Of a stretch of DNA of 64,000 bases, positions 11,916 to 24,747 are shown piece by piece (the stretch's first letter is position 1; each line of letters begins with the position of its first letter). The position numbers and the translations under genes are program-made. The notes beneath the pieces are model-generated. The model did no database searches. It was not told the origin of the DNA and saw only the letters and a program-made list of their open reading frames with translations. The stretch is taken from assembly GCA_026119935.1 (NCBI GenBank), contig JALRMH010000042.1, forward strand, positions 124,001 through 188,000. Direction: 5' to 3'. This DNA is from Endothia cerciana (taxonomy: Eukaryota; Ascomycota; Sordariomycetes; Diaporthales; Cryphonectriaceae).

Positions 11916-14224
11916 ATAGCCAGAGACGATGCGGCGCTGCTGCAAGTCCGCACTCAAAAACCGGGCCTGTCAATCTCGAAAGGAGAAGCGTCTAGTATTC
12001 GGGTGATCTAGAGTGACATTGTCCCCTCCCATCCGCCCGCCCCGAGGCATCTCCGCCTTTCGAGAGGCAAGGGGCCTCATGGGACCCTCTCAGACGGGTT
12101 CCAACCGGTCCCGAGCGGTCCGTTTGGCGCCCTTCCCAAACAATTCTCCCTTGACAGAGAGAGAGGACGACACCTTCGGCAAGGCTGACACCCTCCAGCA
12201 GCAGGGGGCAGCCTGCCTCCAGCTTAGACGAGACAAGTAGCCGGATGAGTCCAGGGCTGTGCGACAGGCTCCCCGACCCTGAACCACCACGTGGGCAGCA
12301 GCACCGGTGACCTGCCGTCATCCCGGCACAGAGGTAGACACCAGTGCCTGGCCGCGCCCTCTGCTTGGGCCCCAAGGGAACAATGAGCTGTCTCGGACTC
12401 GAAGAGGACGAGGAGAGCACGTGGGAGGGTTCCGCAGGTGGGTCGGCACCGACCATGGGTTGCCCCGCACCTCACTTATCTGCCCAGAATTCCGGCCTCG
12501 CACGGCGGTCTCTCGAGCTCGGTCTTGGGGGGGGGGGGGGCCACCTCACCCCCGTCTCAGATCTGGTGGCTCCCCGGAGCAGGGCGTGCCCCGAGTCCGA
12601 AAGAGCCCCAGGCGGGGGGGCTGAGGGTGTGGCACACGGGCCTGAAGGGATCTGTGCAGGCGGGGGACGGCCACGTCTAGCAGGTCGAGGCCTCTTTTTT
12701 TCTTTCTTTCTTTCTTTCTTTCTTTCCTTTCGACGTGTGCACTATGTACATTATTGGCACGGGGAGGGGGATTTTCGTCCTTCGGAGGTCTCCTTGCCCT
12801 GGCGCACGACGGTGAAGATTAAAGGTGGGCCGGGTGCACACACGCCGTATGCAGAATTGCGGTACCTAAACGGGTGATGGCGTCTTGCCTCGGGATGAAG
12901 TACGTTCAACCAGGCTGGTGTCTGATTGCCCATGGTACGTACTTGGCCGTGTGCCGTGGCTGGCATTGTACATAGTACAATATGCATTGTGCTGCCTCGA
13001 GCCCGTACCTGCAGTAGCTCTCGTCCTCCTGGACCCCCCTGAGCAGATGCCATAGGCCACTCCCGACCCGGTTCAATTGGCAATCTCTCCCTCTGCCCGT
13101 GCTGCCCAGTCATGTCATTCCTGAAGCCACCGCACTGTGGTAGGTGACATTGTGCCATTACAGGTACTGACTGCTCATCAGGCACGGGCATGGGGCAGGC
13201 TTGTTCTGGAAGCCCAACGGGGTTTAGCCTGCAACGACCGCCCCCGAAGCCTTCTGGCAGTGCGACAGGTCGTAAGCGCAGGCTGTTATCAGACTTGCGA
13301 TGCCCCCCAATCACTCCCAGTCTCGGAAAATTAATTTGTTGAATTGAATATTATCACTGTTCCCAATGGGAACCTAGCTCGGCTGCGTCCCACATTGCCC
13401 CCCCCCCCCTGGGGCTGCAGCTGCTCTCCAGGGCCTGGGCCCCTGGGGATAGGATTCTTGTCCCCTGAGGCACGGCCTGATGGGCTCACGATCTGAGATT
13501 CCAAAAGACTGAGCCTGCAACTGGTCGTGTCATCGTTCCGTACGGACAGGACACACCTGCAGCGCCGCGGCACCGCAGCACAACGAACCGGTCCGGCCTC
13601 TGATAGCGGCACCTCGACAACGTCCCACGGAGATGTATACGCATTTCCCCGGCTGATCGACCCCTTTTTTCGAGACACCACGATCGACGCATCCTCGCCC
13701 GCTCCGTCATGCTCCTGTGACCCCCTCTCCCTCCCTCCCTCTCCCTCCCTCCCTCTCCCTCTCTCTCCCCACGTCCGCGCCGACCCAAACCTGAGCACGC
13801 TTGCCTCTGGCCCAACTTTTGCGAACCCCCTCGAGTCTGTGGGTGCAGTAGCGCCTCGGGTCGCCTGGCCTGTGATCCGCCCCAGCATCCGGCGCAAGCC
13901 TGCACCGGCCTACACGACCAGTCTGTGTGTCCTGCCTGCAGATGCTCCAGGTCCGAGAAAGGGCCCCACCCGTTGCGGAACTGACGCGAAATTCGGCACT
14001 CTCCACGATCCGACGAACTCTTTGTACATACCACGAAGCCTCCCCCCCCCCCCCCCCCAAAAACCCCGCCGTCGGCCATCCTGTGTCGCCTCGCAAACCA
14101 CAACCACCCTCCACACCCCCCTCCTCCCCGTCGCAGAACCCTACAGGCCCTGATTACCTCTGCCGGGATCACCTTTTCGACTTTGGGAGGGGCCGTCTGG
14201 TAGCTTCATGTCGCCTCCCTCAAG
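11916..14224. other. Intergenic / long upstream region of the DOCK gene
   Basis: No gene recognised. Simple-sequence tracts include a poly-G run near 12528, a (TTTC)n run at about 12696-12730, a CT-rich tract near 13720-13770 and a run of 17 C at 14042-14058. The CT-rich part next to 14225 is the likely leader of the DOCK gene. Confidence 0.5.
12696..12730. repeat. (TTTC)n tetranucleotide repeat
   Basis: Pyrimidine-only tetranucleotide array in non-coding sequence, flanked by a T run. Confidence 0.85.
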
Positions 14225-17200
14225 ATGCCCTGGCAACCTCTGCCTCGAATCGCCTTCGCTATAGCGACCTACCCATTCGCGCCCCAGGAGCCTCGGGACC
14301 TCCCCCTCGAGATCGGCGACGAGCTCTACATCATAGAGGAGACCACGGACGGCAATTGGCTCCGTGGGTACCTGGTCGCACAGCCTTCCCTGCTTGCCGG
14401 CCTGACCTCCGTCAAGGGTCAGACCCTCGAGGCTCGCATATACAATGGCATCTTTCCCAGGAGCTGTGTCGAGATCCGCGAGGTCCTAGGCGAGCCAGAC
14501 GACGTCGGGGACGGCGATGAGGAAGACGATCAAGGTGCCGACTCTGCAAAGGACGGCCTGGCCGACGATGCGCGGAAGAATGTCGCCAGGTCGAGACAAT
14601 GGACAAAGGACGTGCCCGCCGGCACAGATGGCAGGCTCTCCGTCCCGGCCGGGCGGGATCCCGACGCCCCCCGGCCGCAGGCCCCCGTGCCGATGCTCAA
14701 GATCGGCGACGAGACGCCCACGTCCGCCTCGGAGCCGTTGATCGACGAGATCGCCTCCTGCCTCCGCGAGTGGCACTCCACGAACCTGCACGAGCTTCTC
14801 CTGACGCGCCAGTACCCCAAGCTGGACAGCCTGTCCCAGCTCGTCACGGCCCTCTACCTTGCGAGGCAGCAGTTCCTGCACAACGTCCTCACCTCCTGGG
14901 AGTACACACATCTGCGCGAGAGGACGGTGTGGGACCTCGTCCGCATGAACAAGCTCTGCGGCGGGGAGGTCATAGTGCGCGACCCGAAGGAGCGCGGTCG
15001 CGTCCTGACGGGGGATGACTCCGTGGTCGAGGTCACGAGGCTGCAGTCCGTCATGAGCCTGCTGGACGAGCCGCCCCGCCCCGTCGTCGAGCTCACGTCC
15101 CTGCACCATCTCCTCGTCGACATCCGAAGCCTCGCGGGCATCGTCAGCGGACCGACCACCCTCGTCCTCTACCTCGTGAGGAAACCACTCGCGGGCCCCC
15201 TGGCCCAGCTGTCAGAGTGCTACAGCATCGAGGTCCCGGCCGATGGTGCGATGAGCGCCTTCGGGAAGAACGCCCACGCCATGCGGACGCTCTTCACGGA
15301 CCTGTCACCCCAGGACACCGGGAGCGTCCCCTCGGCCGATGCGGAGATCTACCTGGTCGTCAAGGTCTATACTGCCGAGCAGCTTGTCACGGGAAAGCCG
15401 CGCTCGAGGTCTGGCTCCGTGTCCCGGGATGCCACAACGTATCACGCCGCCAACTCGGCTCGGCCACCGTTGTCGAGCGGGAACAAGTCCATGCGCAGGA
15501 GCCTGATGTGGGGGAGCAAGAGCTCAAGGGCCGCCACGGCGCGAAGCTCTGCTATGGCCAAGCTCGACGAGGCCGCGGACGAGAGGCCCCCCTCCAGCGC
15601 GACAGCCGAGAGCAGGGACGGCCCAGGGCCGCCGGGGACTGCGCATTCAAAGGCCTCGCAGACGCCGAGTGATGGCTCGGCACCCACAACGGCAGATCGA
15701 CTCTCTGGGGTCGGGTGCTTGAGATTGAACGCCATCATGAAGCAGGACGAAGAAGTCGAGCAGGTCGTCAACATCTGGTCCCCACCGCCGAGATGGTCGT
15801 CTGAGAAGGAAGACGGCGGGGAATGCGACCCGGTCCTTCGGGAGATTTTGGAGGGCAGCTCTGGGCAGTACGACAGATCCAGAACCGCCGAACGACTACA
15901 GGTACGGCTCAAGGCTTTCGACCACCCGGACTCTGATGTGCTCGTCAAGGCCACCCCGACCTTGCTGTCGGGCATCTCCAAAACCAGAAAGATGGGCTTC
16001 TCGGGGGCGCCGACGAAAGCAAGGTCTGACATCTACATCACGCTCGACGGGGCTGCGCTGTCCAGGCAGACGCTGCTGTCGAGATATGGCGGCAGTGCGA
16101 CTTCCATGCTCACAAGTTGGCCGGGAAACAACCTCCAGGTCACTGTGGAGGTGCGGAAATCGTCGGGCGACCTGATCGAAGGCTGCATCTTCCCGTCTGC
16201 AAACTCCGACGGCCTCGGTACCTGGAGCTCCATCGCAGTGGAGGCTGGTGAGCCATGGAGGCAGACCTTGCGCCTGAACCTGGAAGACGAAGACGTTCCT
16301 GCCGCTCACGTGGTCATGTATCTGGCCAACATGCCCAGCCCGCCGTTCGCGATGGCGTATCTGCCCTTGTGGGATCAGCAGGCATTCGTCCGGGACGGAA
16401 TGCACGGGCTGCTGCTGTACAAGCTCGACGAGTTCACAGTGTCGGCACAGGCCGGCCCGGCGGGCAAAGGAGGGTACCTCACCCTGCCGTGGGGCGCAAA
16501 GGGTCATTCGGCAGAAGTCACCGGCCCGATAGCGATTTTGCGACTCGAAACCTACCTCTGCAGCACGAGCTACTCCCAGGACCGCGTCGTCCTGGCCCTG
16601 CTGAGATGGAGGGAGCGGCCGCGGGCCGAAATACCGAGCCTCCTCCAGGAGTTCATCTTCGTCGACGAGATCGAGATCGTGAAGCTGCTGAACGATGTCC
16701 TAGATGCACTCTTCAGTATACTTGTCGAGTGGTCCGGCAATGATGAGTATGAGGACCTGGCCTTCACGGCCCTGGTTCGGGTGTTGGACATCACTCACGA
16801 CAGGCGCTTCAATGTTTCACCTCTGGTAGACCAGTACGCCGAGAGCAGGTTCAACTACCCGTTCGCAACACCATGCCTGGTCAGGTCTTTCACGCGGCTC
16901 TTGCAAAAGCCCACCGAGCCGGAGACATCGAGGAAGCTCAGGGCCACCTTCAAGGTCACCCGCCACATCCTCAAGTTCATCACCCATGGCCGCGGGCAAC
17001 AAAAAGCCAAAGAGGCCGGGATCGGTATTACGAGTAGCGACCCAGGCTTCACGCGGCATCTGCGGAGCATCTTCAAGGCCCTCGACTCCATGATGCGCAG
17101 CACCGCGCCGGTGCTGGTCGGCAGCCAGACACTGGCCGTCCAGCATTTCCACACCTGGCTCCCCGAGCTTTCCGGACTCCTGACCGCGGAGGAGATCCTA

Positions 17201-20200
17201 CACATCGCCATCGACTTCATGGACTCGTGCTCGCTTGTTAAAGGCAAGCTGGTCCTATATAAGCTCATCCTCATCATCAACTACGCCAAACTTGACATCT
17301 TCTCCCATCCGGAGCAAAGATCCGCACTGAGCGCTAATACCGTCAGGTGGATCGCGCCACATTGGGGTCACACAGAGGTCGTGACAGACCTCTGGAAGGA
17401 TCAAGTTCGTCTTTGTTGTTCGATTCTGGCCAGCCAGGTTGACCACCTTGGACCGGAGATACCCGACTACATCCCCAAGATCATCGACTCCTACCTCTGC
17501 ATCCAGACCAAGCCTCAAAACCCGAAATCTACACTATCTCTCCTGTTCCCCACGTCCTACCCCTTCCCGTCCAAGTCTACCCCGGAGAAGATGGTGGTCG
17601 AGGAAGCTCTGGTCGAGCTGTCTGCCGTCCTTTCCGCCCTCGCAAACTCGCCTAGCGGCATGCAGCTGGAGCTGACCGACGACGACCTGAGCCTGGTGAT
17701 CGAGAATATCCTCCTCGTGCATATGAGCATCCTTCAGGGTGAGGCCTTTCCACCGGAGTGGCTCAGTGTCCACATCTATCACCACAAGTCCACCATGCGG
17801 ACGTTGCAGTATCTGTCGGGCATTATGCTCGAGAGCTTTCTGCCGCAGCCCGATGAGGCTGATGGCTTCAGCACGGAGCTCTGGAAGGCGTTCCTTACGA
17901 CGCTGCTGAAGCTGGTCGGCAGCCCGTCACTCGCACTTGAGACGTTCCCAGAACAGAAGAGACGAGCCGTCTGGAAGATCGCCGGAGACGTCCGCGAGCA
18001 TGGTGCCGAGTTGTTGAGAAGGACGTGGGAGGCCATCGGCTGGGACACAAGCCCCGACGAGAGGCAGCGCTACGGTCTGAACAGAATGGGTGGCTACCAA
18101 GTCCAATACGTGCCAACTCTGGTTGGTCCGATCGTCGAGCTCTGCCTGAGTGTGCACGAAGGCCTCCGGAAGATGGCAGTCGAGGTCCTGCAGACCATGA
18201 TCGTGAGCGAGTGGACGCTCAGCGAGGATCTTTCGATCATACAGACGGAGATTATTGATAGCCTCGACGCCTATTTCAAGTCAAAGCCACTCACCGAGAG
18301 TATTCTCCAGAAACTCTTCGTTGGGGAGCTGTTGGAACGATTTGAGCCACTGGCTGCTCTGGAGGATGAGCCCCTGTACGCTGCCATCCGGGATCTGATG
18401 GCGACCGTGGTCGAGTTCTTGGACCTGCTTGTTGCGGTGCACGGCGGGGATGGCTCCGGCGAGGCCTCTAATCTCATCAATCGCCTGCGCCTGATGGAGT
18501 TCTTGCGTGACATGCAGAAGGAAGAGATATTCGTGCGCTACGTGCATCAGTTGGCTGATCTGCAGGCCAGTGCAAGAGGCCATACGGAAGCTGGGCTAGC
18601 ATTACGTCTGCATGCCGACCTCTACGACTGGGACCCCGTCAGGACGACGCACGCGCTGACAGACCCGGCTTACCCTTCTCAGTCACACTTTGAGCGAAAA
18701 GAGCGCATCTACTTTGACATGATCAAATACTTCGAGGACGGCGAGGCGTGGAGCAGTGCTCTCGCTGCATACAAAGAGCTCGAGGTGCAGTACGAATCGA
18801 ATGTGTTCGACTTTGCGAAGCTGGCTAGAACTCAGCGCGCTGTTGCAACTATCTACGAGACGATTGCCAAGAGCGAGAAACTGGCGCCGAAGTTTTATAG
18901 GGTCGTGTTCAAGGGCCTAGGATTCCCAGCCAGTCTTAGGGACAAGGAGTTCATATACGAAGGTTGGCCGAACGAACGGGCATCTGGATTCACAGATCGC
19001 ATCCAGGAACAGTACCCGTCGGCTCAAATGGTGACCAGCGAGAGCATCGACGACATCGAAGGGCAGTTCCTCGTGATCTCATCTGTCAGCCCCCACCGCG
19101 ATCTAACGCACCATGTCTTCCAACGGGCTAGAGTCCCGCAGATCACCAGGGACTACATCATGTCTGCCCATCCACAGAAGTTCTCCGTCTCGACGAAGAG
19201 GCATACAAGCGGGCCGCCCGAGGACCATTTTGCCGAGAAAATTGTGTATACCACAGTGGAACCTTTCCCTACGATCCTGCGCCGCAGCGAGATTGTGAGC
19301 ACGGATGAGGTGTATCTCGGGCCCAAGGAGGCGGCACTGGAACGCATCGTACGCAAGACGCAAGAGATGACCGCCGTGGAGAAGAAGGTCGTGGACGGAG
19401 ACAAGAGTGATGAAGTCGCCCAGCTGCTGGTCGATGCCATCAGTATCAGCGTCAATCCGGACTCGGAAAATAGCGTCATCGTATATCGTCAGTTGCTCCC
19501 TAGCACGGGTTCAGCTTCGGACGACGGTGAAGATGCGGAGGATCCCGAAGATCGTTTGATGGAGCGTCAGCAGCCTGAATTGGATTACCAGGAGAATGCA
19601 ATCAAGATGGCGCTCATCGACCACGCCATCATGATCAAACGGTGCCTCGCTACGTTCGCAAAGAGCTCAAATCAAATCCTCATCAGGGCCCACGGGGATC
19701 TGCAGAGATGTAAGTCAGGGTTGCGACCGCCGCGCTCCCATCAAGGATGTACACTGACGCCGAGGCAGACTTTGAAATAGCGTTTGCACCAGAAATCGAA
19801 GTATTCACTCCGCCACAGATGCTTCCTCTCAACCCACCGCTGTCACCGACCGTTGTATCACCAACCACACCGAGGCACCAGCACCACTTCAGCAACATAT
19901 CCGCCACCAACGGGATAGCCGAAGTGAACACCGTACAACCGGTGTCATTACGCCAGAGCCGTGGTGCCCGGCTGAGCTTCCTCGGTGGCCGTAAGAAAGA
20001 GGCTACGCCACCTGCGCAAGCGAACGCGAACGGCGCCCAGAACACCATCCCCGAGACGGCCAACAACGACTTTCCCGTCACGGCACGGGAGCCCCAGAGG
20101 AAGAGCATCTTCCAGTCACAATCCTACGAGAGTCAGCGGCCAGGTCCAGGATACGGTGTGTCGACCAGCGCGAGCAACGGCACGCACTCGAATGGTCCTC

Positions 20201-20442
20201 TCTCCAGGTCGGGTACAGATACTAGCGACTGGGTGACAGATTCCGGTGGGGGCAGTCGTGGAAGCTACGATACCCACGTCCTCTCGGGTACGCTGATCAA
20301 TTCGGTCGACAAGGAGCGCGAGAGCCCGGGGGGTGCGGGAACGCCGAAGCTCGGCAGCGTAAAGAGGAGGCTCAGCCTGCTGAAGTTGGGCGGGAAGAAG
20401 GGCAAGAGTCACGCGATGATGGGAGCTCTGAACGAGGAGTAG
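14225..20442 (+). CDS. DCK1: DOCK-family guanine nucleotide exchange factor (Dck1-like)
   Basis: Exons 14225-19709 and 19769-20442 (58-59 nt intron, in-phase Tyr at the junction) give 2052 aa. Order of domains: an N-terminal SH3 (about 9-85, with ALYPF-like ATYPFAPQEP and DELYIIEETTDGNWLRG); a DOCK N-terminal helical region; a C2-like DHR-1 around 600-760 (SDIYITLDGA); a long alpha-solenoid; and a catalytic DHR-2 around 1440-1820 that includes the KFYRVVFKGLGFPASLRDKEFIYEG stretch. By family it loads GTP onto Rac/Rho GTPases together with an ELMO-type partner, controlling actin polarity and hyphal growth at the membrane. The tail is Ser/Pro-rich and ends in a basic cluster (VKRRLSLLKLGGKKGK) that may bind membrane or a partner SH3. 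Length matches fungal DOCK proteins. Confidence 0.9.
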
Positions 20443-21101
20443 GCGACCTGGTTCTAACGCCGCGCGCTCCTCCCCTCTCACAGGTGGTCCTCAAAAAACA
20501 AACATGCTGCTGTCTGTTGATACTGTATTCTGCTGTTCGCACGGCGCTTGGCTTATTGGGCAGGAAGGCCTTTAGGATAGTAGTGGTTTGAACATAGGGC
20601 GCGGACGATCTCGGCTGAAGTGTCGGAAGTTTTCAGGTTTGGACATAAGTGAGGGGACCGGCGGACTCTGCGAATCCTTGATTGGGCGCACTTGGATGGG
20701 ACTGTATAAAATCGAGGCGGATGGCGGCTTGAAGGGGCGGGCGGGACGCCAATGTATTATTACTTTTGTTCTCATTTCGATCTCATTGGACTATGACGAG
20801 TGCCGTTTAGATACCACCAATCCATCCAGTCTTGACTTCTTTGGCGCCCCACAACGAGTGGCGAAGACAGCCTGCGGATGGCACACCGTGGTGCTGGGGG
20901 GTTGTGTAGTTGGACAAGAGGCTAGACCGCATCGGGTACTTGTTCTATCAGCGCGAGGCTGAGCTCGAGCCCGCCTTTGCAATCACACGCGAGCGGGCAC
21001 AACCAAAACACACCGCAACCACCCGGAGCTCCATCTGCAAAAACCCACCACGCGCGGCGCGCGCCATCGACAGCCCTCCCCTCCCCCCCGATTGCAACAA
21101 G
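20443..21101. other. Intergenic between DOCK and HTH/C2H2 genes
   Basis: No coding sequence recognised. The last 150 bases are C-rich and probably form the leader of the gene starting at 21102. Confidence 0.5.
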
Positions 21102-22438
21102 ATGCCCAAGGCGAACGCCCGCCGCCTCGACAAGGCGGAGAAGAACGTGCTGGTGCACCTGCTGCAGGCGCCCAAGCTCACCAACGGCGACATCGCCAAG
21201 ATCATCGACGTCGACGAGCGCACCATCAGCCGCCGCCGCAAACAGCTCCGCACGCTCGGCCACCTTGACCCGGAGAGGAACGTCAAGGGCGCCGAGAAGC
21301 TGCGGCCATGGCACCTTGAGGTCGGTCTCTCCCCACCCCCCCCCCCCCCACCCCTTCTCCCCGGCCCTGACAGCAGGTCGCGGCGAGGAAGACCATGGAT
21401 GGGATGGGAGGTGCTGACGAGGGCCTACTGCTGCCGCAGAGAATCATCGCGCTCCTCGCGGAGAACAACGACCTCCAGCTCAAGGACGTCCAGGAGTTCC
21501 TGAAGAAGGAGTTCGACCTCCACGTCACGGTCTCGACCATCAGCCGCCAGCTCGCCAGGGCCAACCACGCGAGGGCGAGGCGGCCCGGGTACAAGAACAC
21601 GAGGCCGGACCTGCAGGACGAGGCCGAGGCTCAGGCGCAGGCACAGGCACAGGCACAGGCACAGGCGGAAGCGGAGCTGCAGCTGCAGCCGGCCGAGTCC
21701 CGGATACAGGACCCCCAGGCTGCGGCACACCTCCAGGAGGGAGAGGCCGTGAGCGCATCGCAGCAGGCGAGCGCGTCACCATCCGTGCCGCCGGCGCAGC
21801 AGCAGCTACAGCAACAGCGGTCGTCGAGCGAGCAGATCCCGACAATACGCCTGGCTTGTCCCTTCTACAGGCACAACCCGGAGAGGTATGTGAACGGACC
21901 GTACTGCCAGAGCAGCTGGCATAGTGTGCGCGATGTCAAGTACGTATATTCGTTTCCCGCCCTCATCTCCTGGGCTTCTGCCTTGGGGTGCAGACGCTGA
22001 TAGGGGGCCCCTCCAGGGAACACGTCTTCCGGCAACACATGCAGCCCAGGTTCAGGTGCAACCGCTGTATGGAGAGTTTCGAGGACAACCAGGCCCTGGT
22101 CCTCCACCAGCGGGCCGCCGAGCCCTGTCTCCTGAAAGAATGGCTGGTTCCGGAAGGTTGTGACGAGGTGCAGAAGGAGAAGATCCGGAAGGGGGACAAG
22201 GTACGTTCAGAGCACGCTCCTCCACAGCCCTATATATATATATACTGCACCGATTGACCGTCTGTTTCGCGCTCAGGGTGACGAGAACGATCGCTGGAAA
22301 CGCATGTTCCGAATCCTTTTCCCCCACGTCGAGGCCGATGCTTGCCCGGACGGTCTGGTCTATGACCACGTGGAAGCGTACTTTGCAGCTCCCATCGATC
22401 CTAGTCTGGAAGACTGGCAGGGTCCATCGGCGCCATAG
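21102..22438 (+). CDS. HTH (transposase-like) plus C2H2-type finger protein, 4 exons
   Basis: Exons 21102-21320, 21440-21939, 22017-22200 and 22277-22438 join in phase to give 354 aa. Residues about 8-62 contain a helix-turn-helix (LTNGDIAKIIDVDERTISRR) and about 74-115 a second winged-helix-like segment (IIALLAENNDLQLKDVQEFL, then VTVSTISRQLARAN). Together they resemble the paired-type DNA-binding half of Tc1/pogo-like transposases. A Q/A-rich linker follows, with an (AQ)n run encoded by a GCACAG-type microsatellite (about 21628-21668). Then come Cys/His motifs: CPFYRHNPERY, DVKEHVFRQHM and RCNRCMESFEDNQALVLHQR. No DDE catalytic domain is present. The likely role is a nuclear DNA-binding protein derived from a transposase. 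The first donor (GTCGGT) is non-consensus, so the exon 1/2 junction is the least certain. Confidence 0.75.
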
Positions 22439-23091
22439 GCCGAACGAGCTCCAGCGTAAAGTGCACTCTTTGGCTGGCCCCGATGCTCGTGTTCTCAGCA
22501 TCTACGGCTGCTCATTACACAGTATGTATTGCAGGCATTCTGTTTTTGCTTGCATATCTGGGGAACATGTTATCGAATGGCCATCTGCCGAGGTGGCCAC
22601 GGGCGCGTAGCTTTTGTAAGGGCCTGAGGGGTCACATATAGCGATAGTATGCCGTCTCAACCCAAACAGCAAGGGATGTATAGATTTTGGAGTAGAAATA
22701 CCGTAAACGCAATGTTTCTCGGGTAACATACCGAGCATACCCGTCCCGCCCGCTGCGGTCCGCTCCTCCTGGTTGGCAGTCCTCGAACTCAAGCCTTGTG
22801 CTGGCTGGTGTGGCATTGTGGAGGATGGAAATTGCGAGACATGTGAGACACGGCCGGCTGGACGCAATATGAGTAGATGTGGCCGAATTCCCTATCCATC
22901 CGTGAGAATGTCTGCTATCAATGCCGAACGCTGTCGCACTGCACAGATCTGCTCCTACGTTATGTGTGAAGTACCTCATCTATGATGCTCCGTATGTCCC
23001 TTTTCCAAAAGACCATGAACGCCGTTCAGAATGCCTCCAGACACTGAACTCCTCCCACAGATCCAAACCGAAATACACACATACAAGTATT
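22439..23091. other. Intergenic, convergent 3' ends
   Basis: Lies between the stops of two convergent genes; presumably their 3' UTRs. Nothing else recognised. Confidence 0.5.
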
Positions 23092-24747
23092 CTACCAGTA
23101 GGGGCCCTCGTGACCCTGGCCTTCCGTAAATATGTTCCAATCCCGCTGCAACCTCCATGCGTCCTCCGCGGTACGGTCGAAGATGTCACAACCACGGTGT
23201 CCCCACTTCTCCGAGAACACCCTCCGCCCAGCCTCGATCTGTGTGTCCAGGCCGATCTGGAAGCCCTCCTGGTCCCTATAGAAAGGCTCGCCCTCGCCGC
23301 CGCCCTGCCGCAGCTGCCACATATTCCGCCACGACCCGCCGTCGATGTACTTGACGGCCTGCATCCGGTACGATATGTCCACCAGGTACTCGACCGTCTC
23401 GCCCTCCTTGTCGACGAGCCTCTTGCGCTCGGCCTCGCGCTCGTCGAACTCCATCTTCTTCATGACGTCGTCCTCCTTCTGCTGGTCCTCGGCGCCGGGG
23501 TCGCCCTGGAACGTCGCATGGATGCCGGGGATCCTGAACAGAGCGCCGAAGTCGTCCAGCACGGTCGAGGTGTCGATGATGATGCCGATCTGCGTCGAGC
23601 CCTGGAAATAGCCTGCCCACTTCTGCCGCAGGTAGAAGTCGCAGTCGGTCGCGTAGAAGGGGATGTGCGTGTCCCATCCGCCGACGTCCAGGACGGCGTC
23701 GCGGTGGACGAGGGTCAGGTGGTCATAGGCGAAGAAATGGTTCGCCCAGTTGGGGGTGCTCGGCTGGCGTAGGAACCGCAGGATCGCGACGGCGCGCGTG
23801 TACAGGGAGTAGTTCGCGTTCGTGATGGACTTGTCGTCCGTGTGCGGGCGGAACTCTTTCTCGAACGAGAAGGCCACGACGTCCTGGTGGCTCCAGAAGA
23901 ACTCGGTCCAGTTCCTCTCGAGGGCGGTCCAGGCGTAGAAGTTCTGCAGCTGCGCGAAGCTCATCAGCGTCGGGGCGACGATGACGTTGACGCCCAGGAT
24001 GTGCAGCTGCGTGTGGTTGAGGTAGAAGGGGTTCTGCAGGGTGAGCTGGCCGTTGCGGTTGGCGTGCATGACGCCCGTGTTCTCGACGACGTGTATGTCC
24101 TCGGCCGGCCACCCGGCCGCGATGTAGCTCGACACGCACTGCAGCAGCTGCGGCCAGTTGCGCGTGAACCCGATCAGCAGCGGCGTCGCCTCCGGGACGT
24201 GCGTCCTCGGCGGCCGGTTGATCTCGGGCACCACGAGCTTCTTGCGCACCTCCTCCACGGGAACCTGGGACAGCAAGGGGAAAGGGTCCGGGATAGGGGC
24301 TACCGTCTCCCTCGCGGGCTTCGGTGGTGGTTTCGGCTTGGGGTCGTAGGTCTCATCCCGCCATGACATGAACTCCTTCGTGAGTGGGTCCATGGGTTGT
24401 GACTGCTGACGTAGCTCGGTCTGCAGTTGCATGACCTTCTCGTTCGGGTGCGGGTCCATCAGGTTGGCTATCGACGAGGGCTTATCGAGTGAGCCTGTGG
24501 GCACTGCAGTCTTCGAGGCGGGGGTAGCTCCCTGACCTTTGGCCTGCTTCTCCTCCTGATCTGTTGGGAGCAGGATCTCATAGCCGCCGTCCTTCATCCA
24601 CTTGATGATGGACGCGGAGCTGGTCGAGTCGTCGAGTGGCGCATAGTGGTGAGATGTGAGGAAGAATATGCTCAAGCAGAAGACTGCCAGCACCGCAACG
24701 CCTCTGTAGCGGTAGAGGGTTGAGCGACGGTATGTCATGGCGCTCAT
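23092..24747 (-). CDS. Type II membrane glycosyltransferase-like protein
   Basis: A single exon of 551 aa. A short basic cytosolic segment precedes one membrane anchor (VAVLAVFCLSIFFL, about 18-31) and a Pro/Lys-rich stem, the standard layout of Golgi glycosyltransferases. The lumenal part begins with PLLIGFTRNWPQLLQCVSSY near 190, and has HVVENTG (the start of a GT-A-like nucleotide-sugar fold), FFWSHQDVVAFSFE near 290 and a C-terminal block with GGWDTHIPFYATDCDFYLR. That last block resembles the D-C-D-F/Y acceptor-side motif of GT-A galactosyltransferase-like proteins. Donor and acceptor cannot be named from sequence. It is conserved-looking rather than truncated, and convergent with the HTH/C2H2 gene. 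A start two codons downstream is not excluded. Confidence 0.72.
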   Translation of the reverse strand: MSAMTYRRSTLYRYRGVAVLAVFCLSIFFLTSHHYAPLDDSTSSASIIKWMKDGGYEILLPTDQEEKQAKGQGATPASKTAVPTGSLDKPSSIANLMDPHPNEKVMQLQTELRQQSQPMDPLTKEFMSWRDETYDPKPKPPPKPARETVAPIPDPFPLLSQVPVEEVRKKLVVPEINRPPRTHVPEATPLLIGFTRNWPQLLQCVSSYIAAGWPAEDIHVVENTGVMHANRNGQLTLQNPFYLNHTQLHILGVNVIVAPTLMSFAQLQNFYAWTALERNWTEFFWSHQDVVAFSFEKEFRPHTDDKSITNANYSLYTRAVAILRFLRQPSTPNWANHFFAYDHLTLVHRDAVLDVGGWDTHIPFYATDCDFYLRQKWAGYFQGSTQIGIIIDTSTVLDDFGALFRIPGIHATFQGDPGAEDQQKEDDVMKKMEFDEREAERKRLVDKEGETVEYLVDISYRMQAVKYIDGGSWRNMWQLRQGGGEGEPFYRDQEGFQIGLDTQIEAGRRVFSEKWGHRGCDIFDRTAEDAWRLQRDWNIFTEGQGHEGPYW

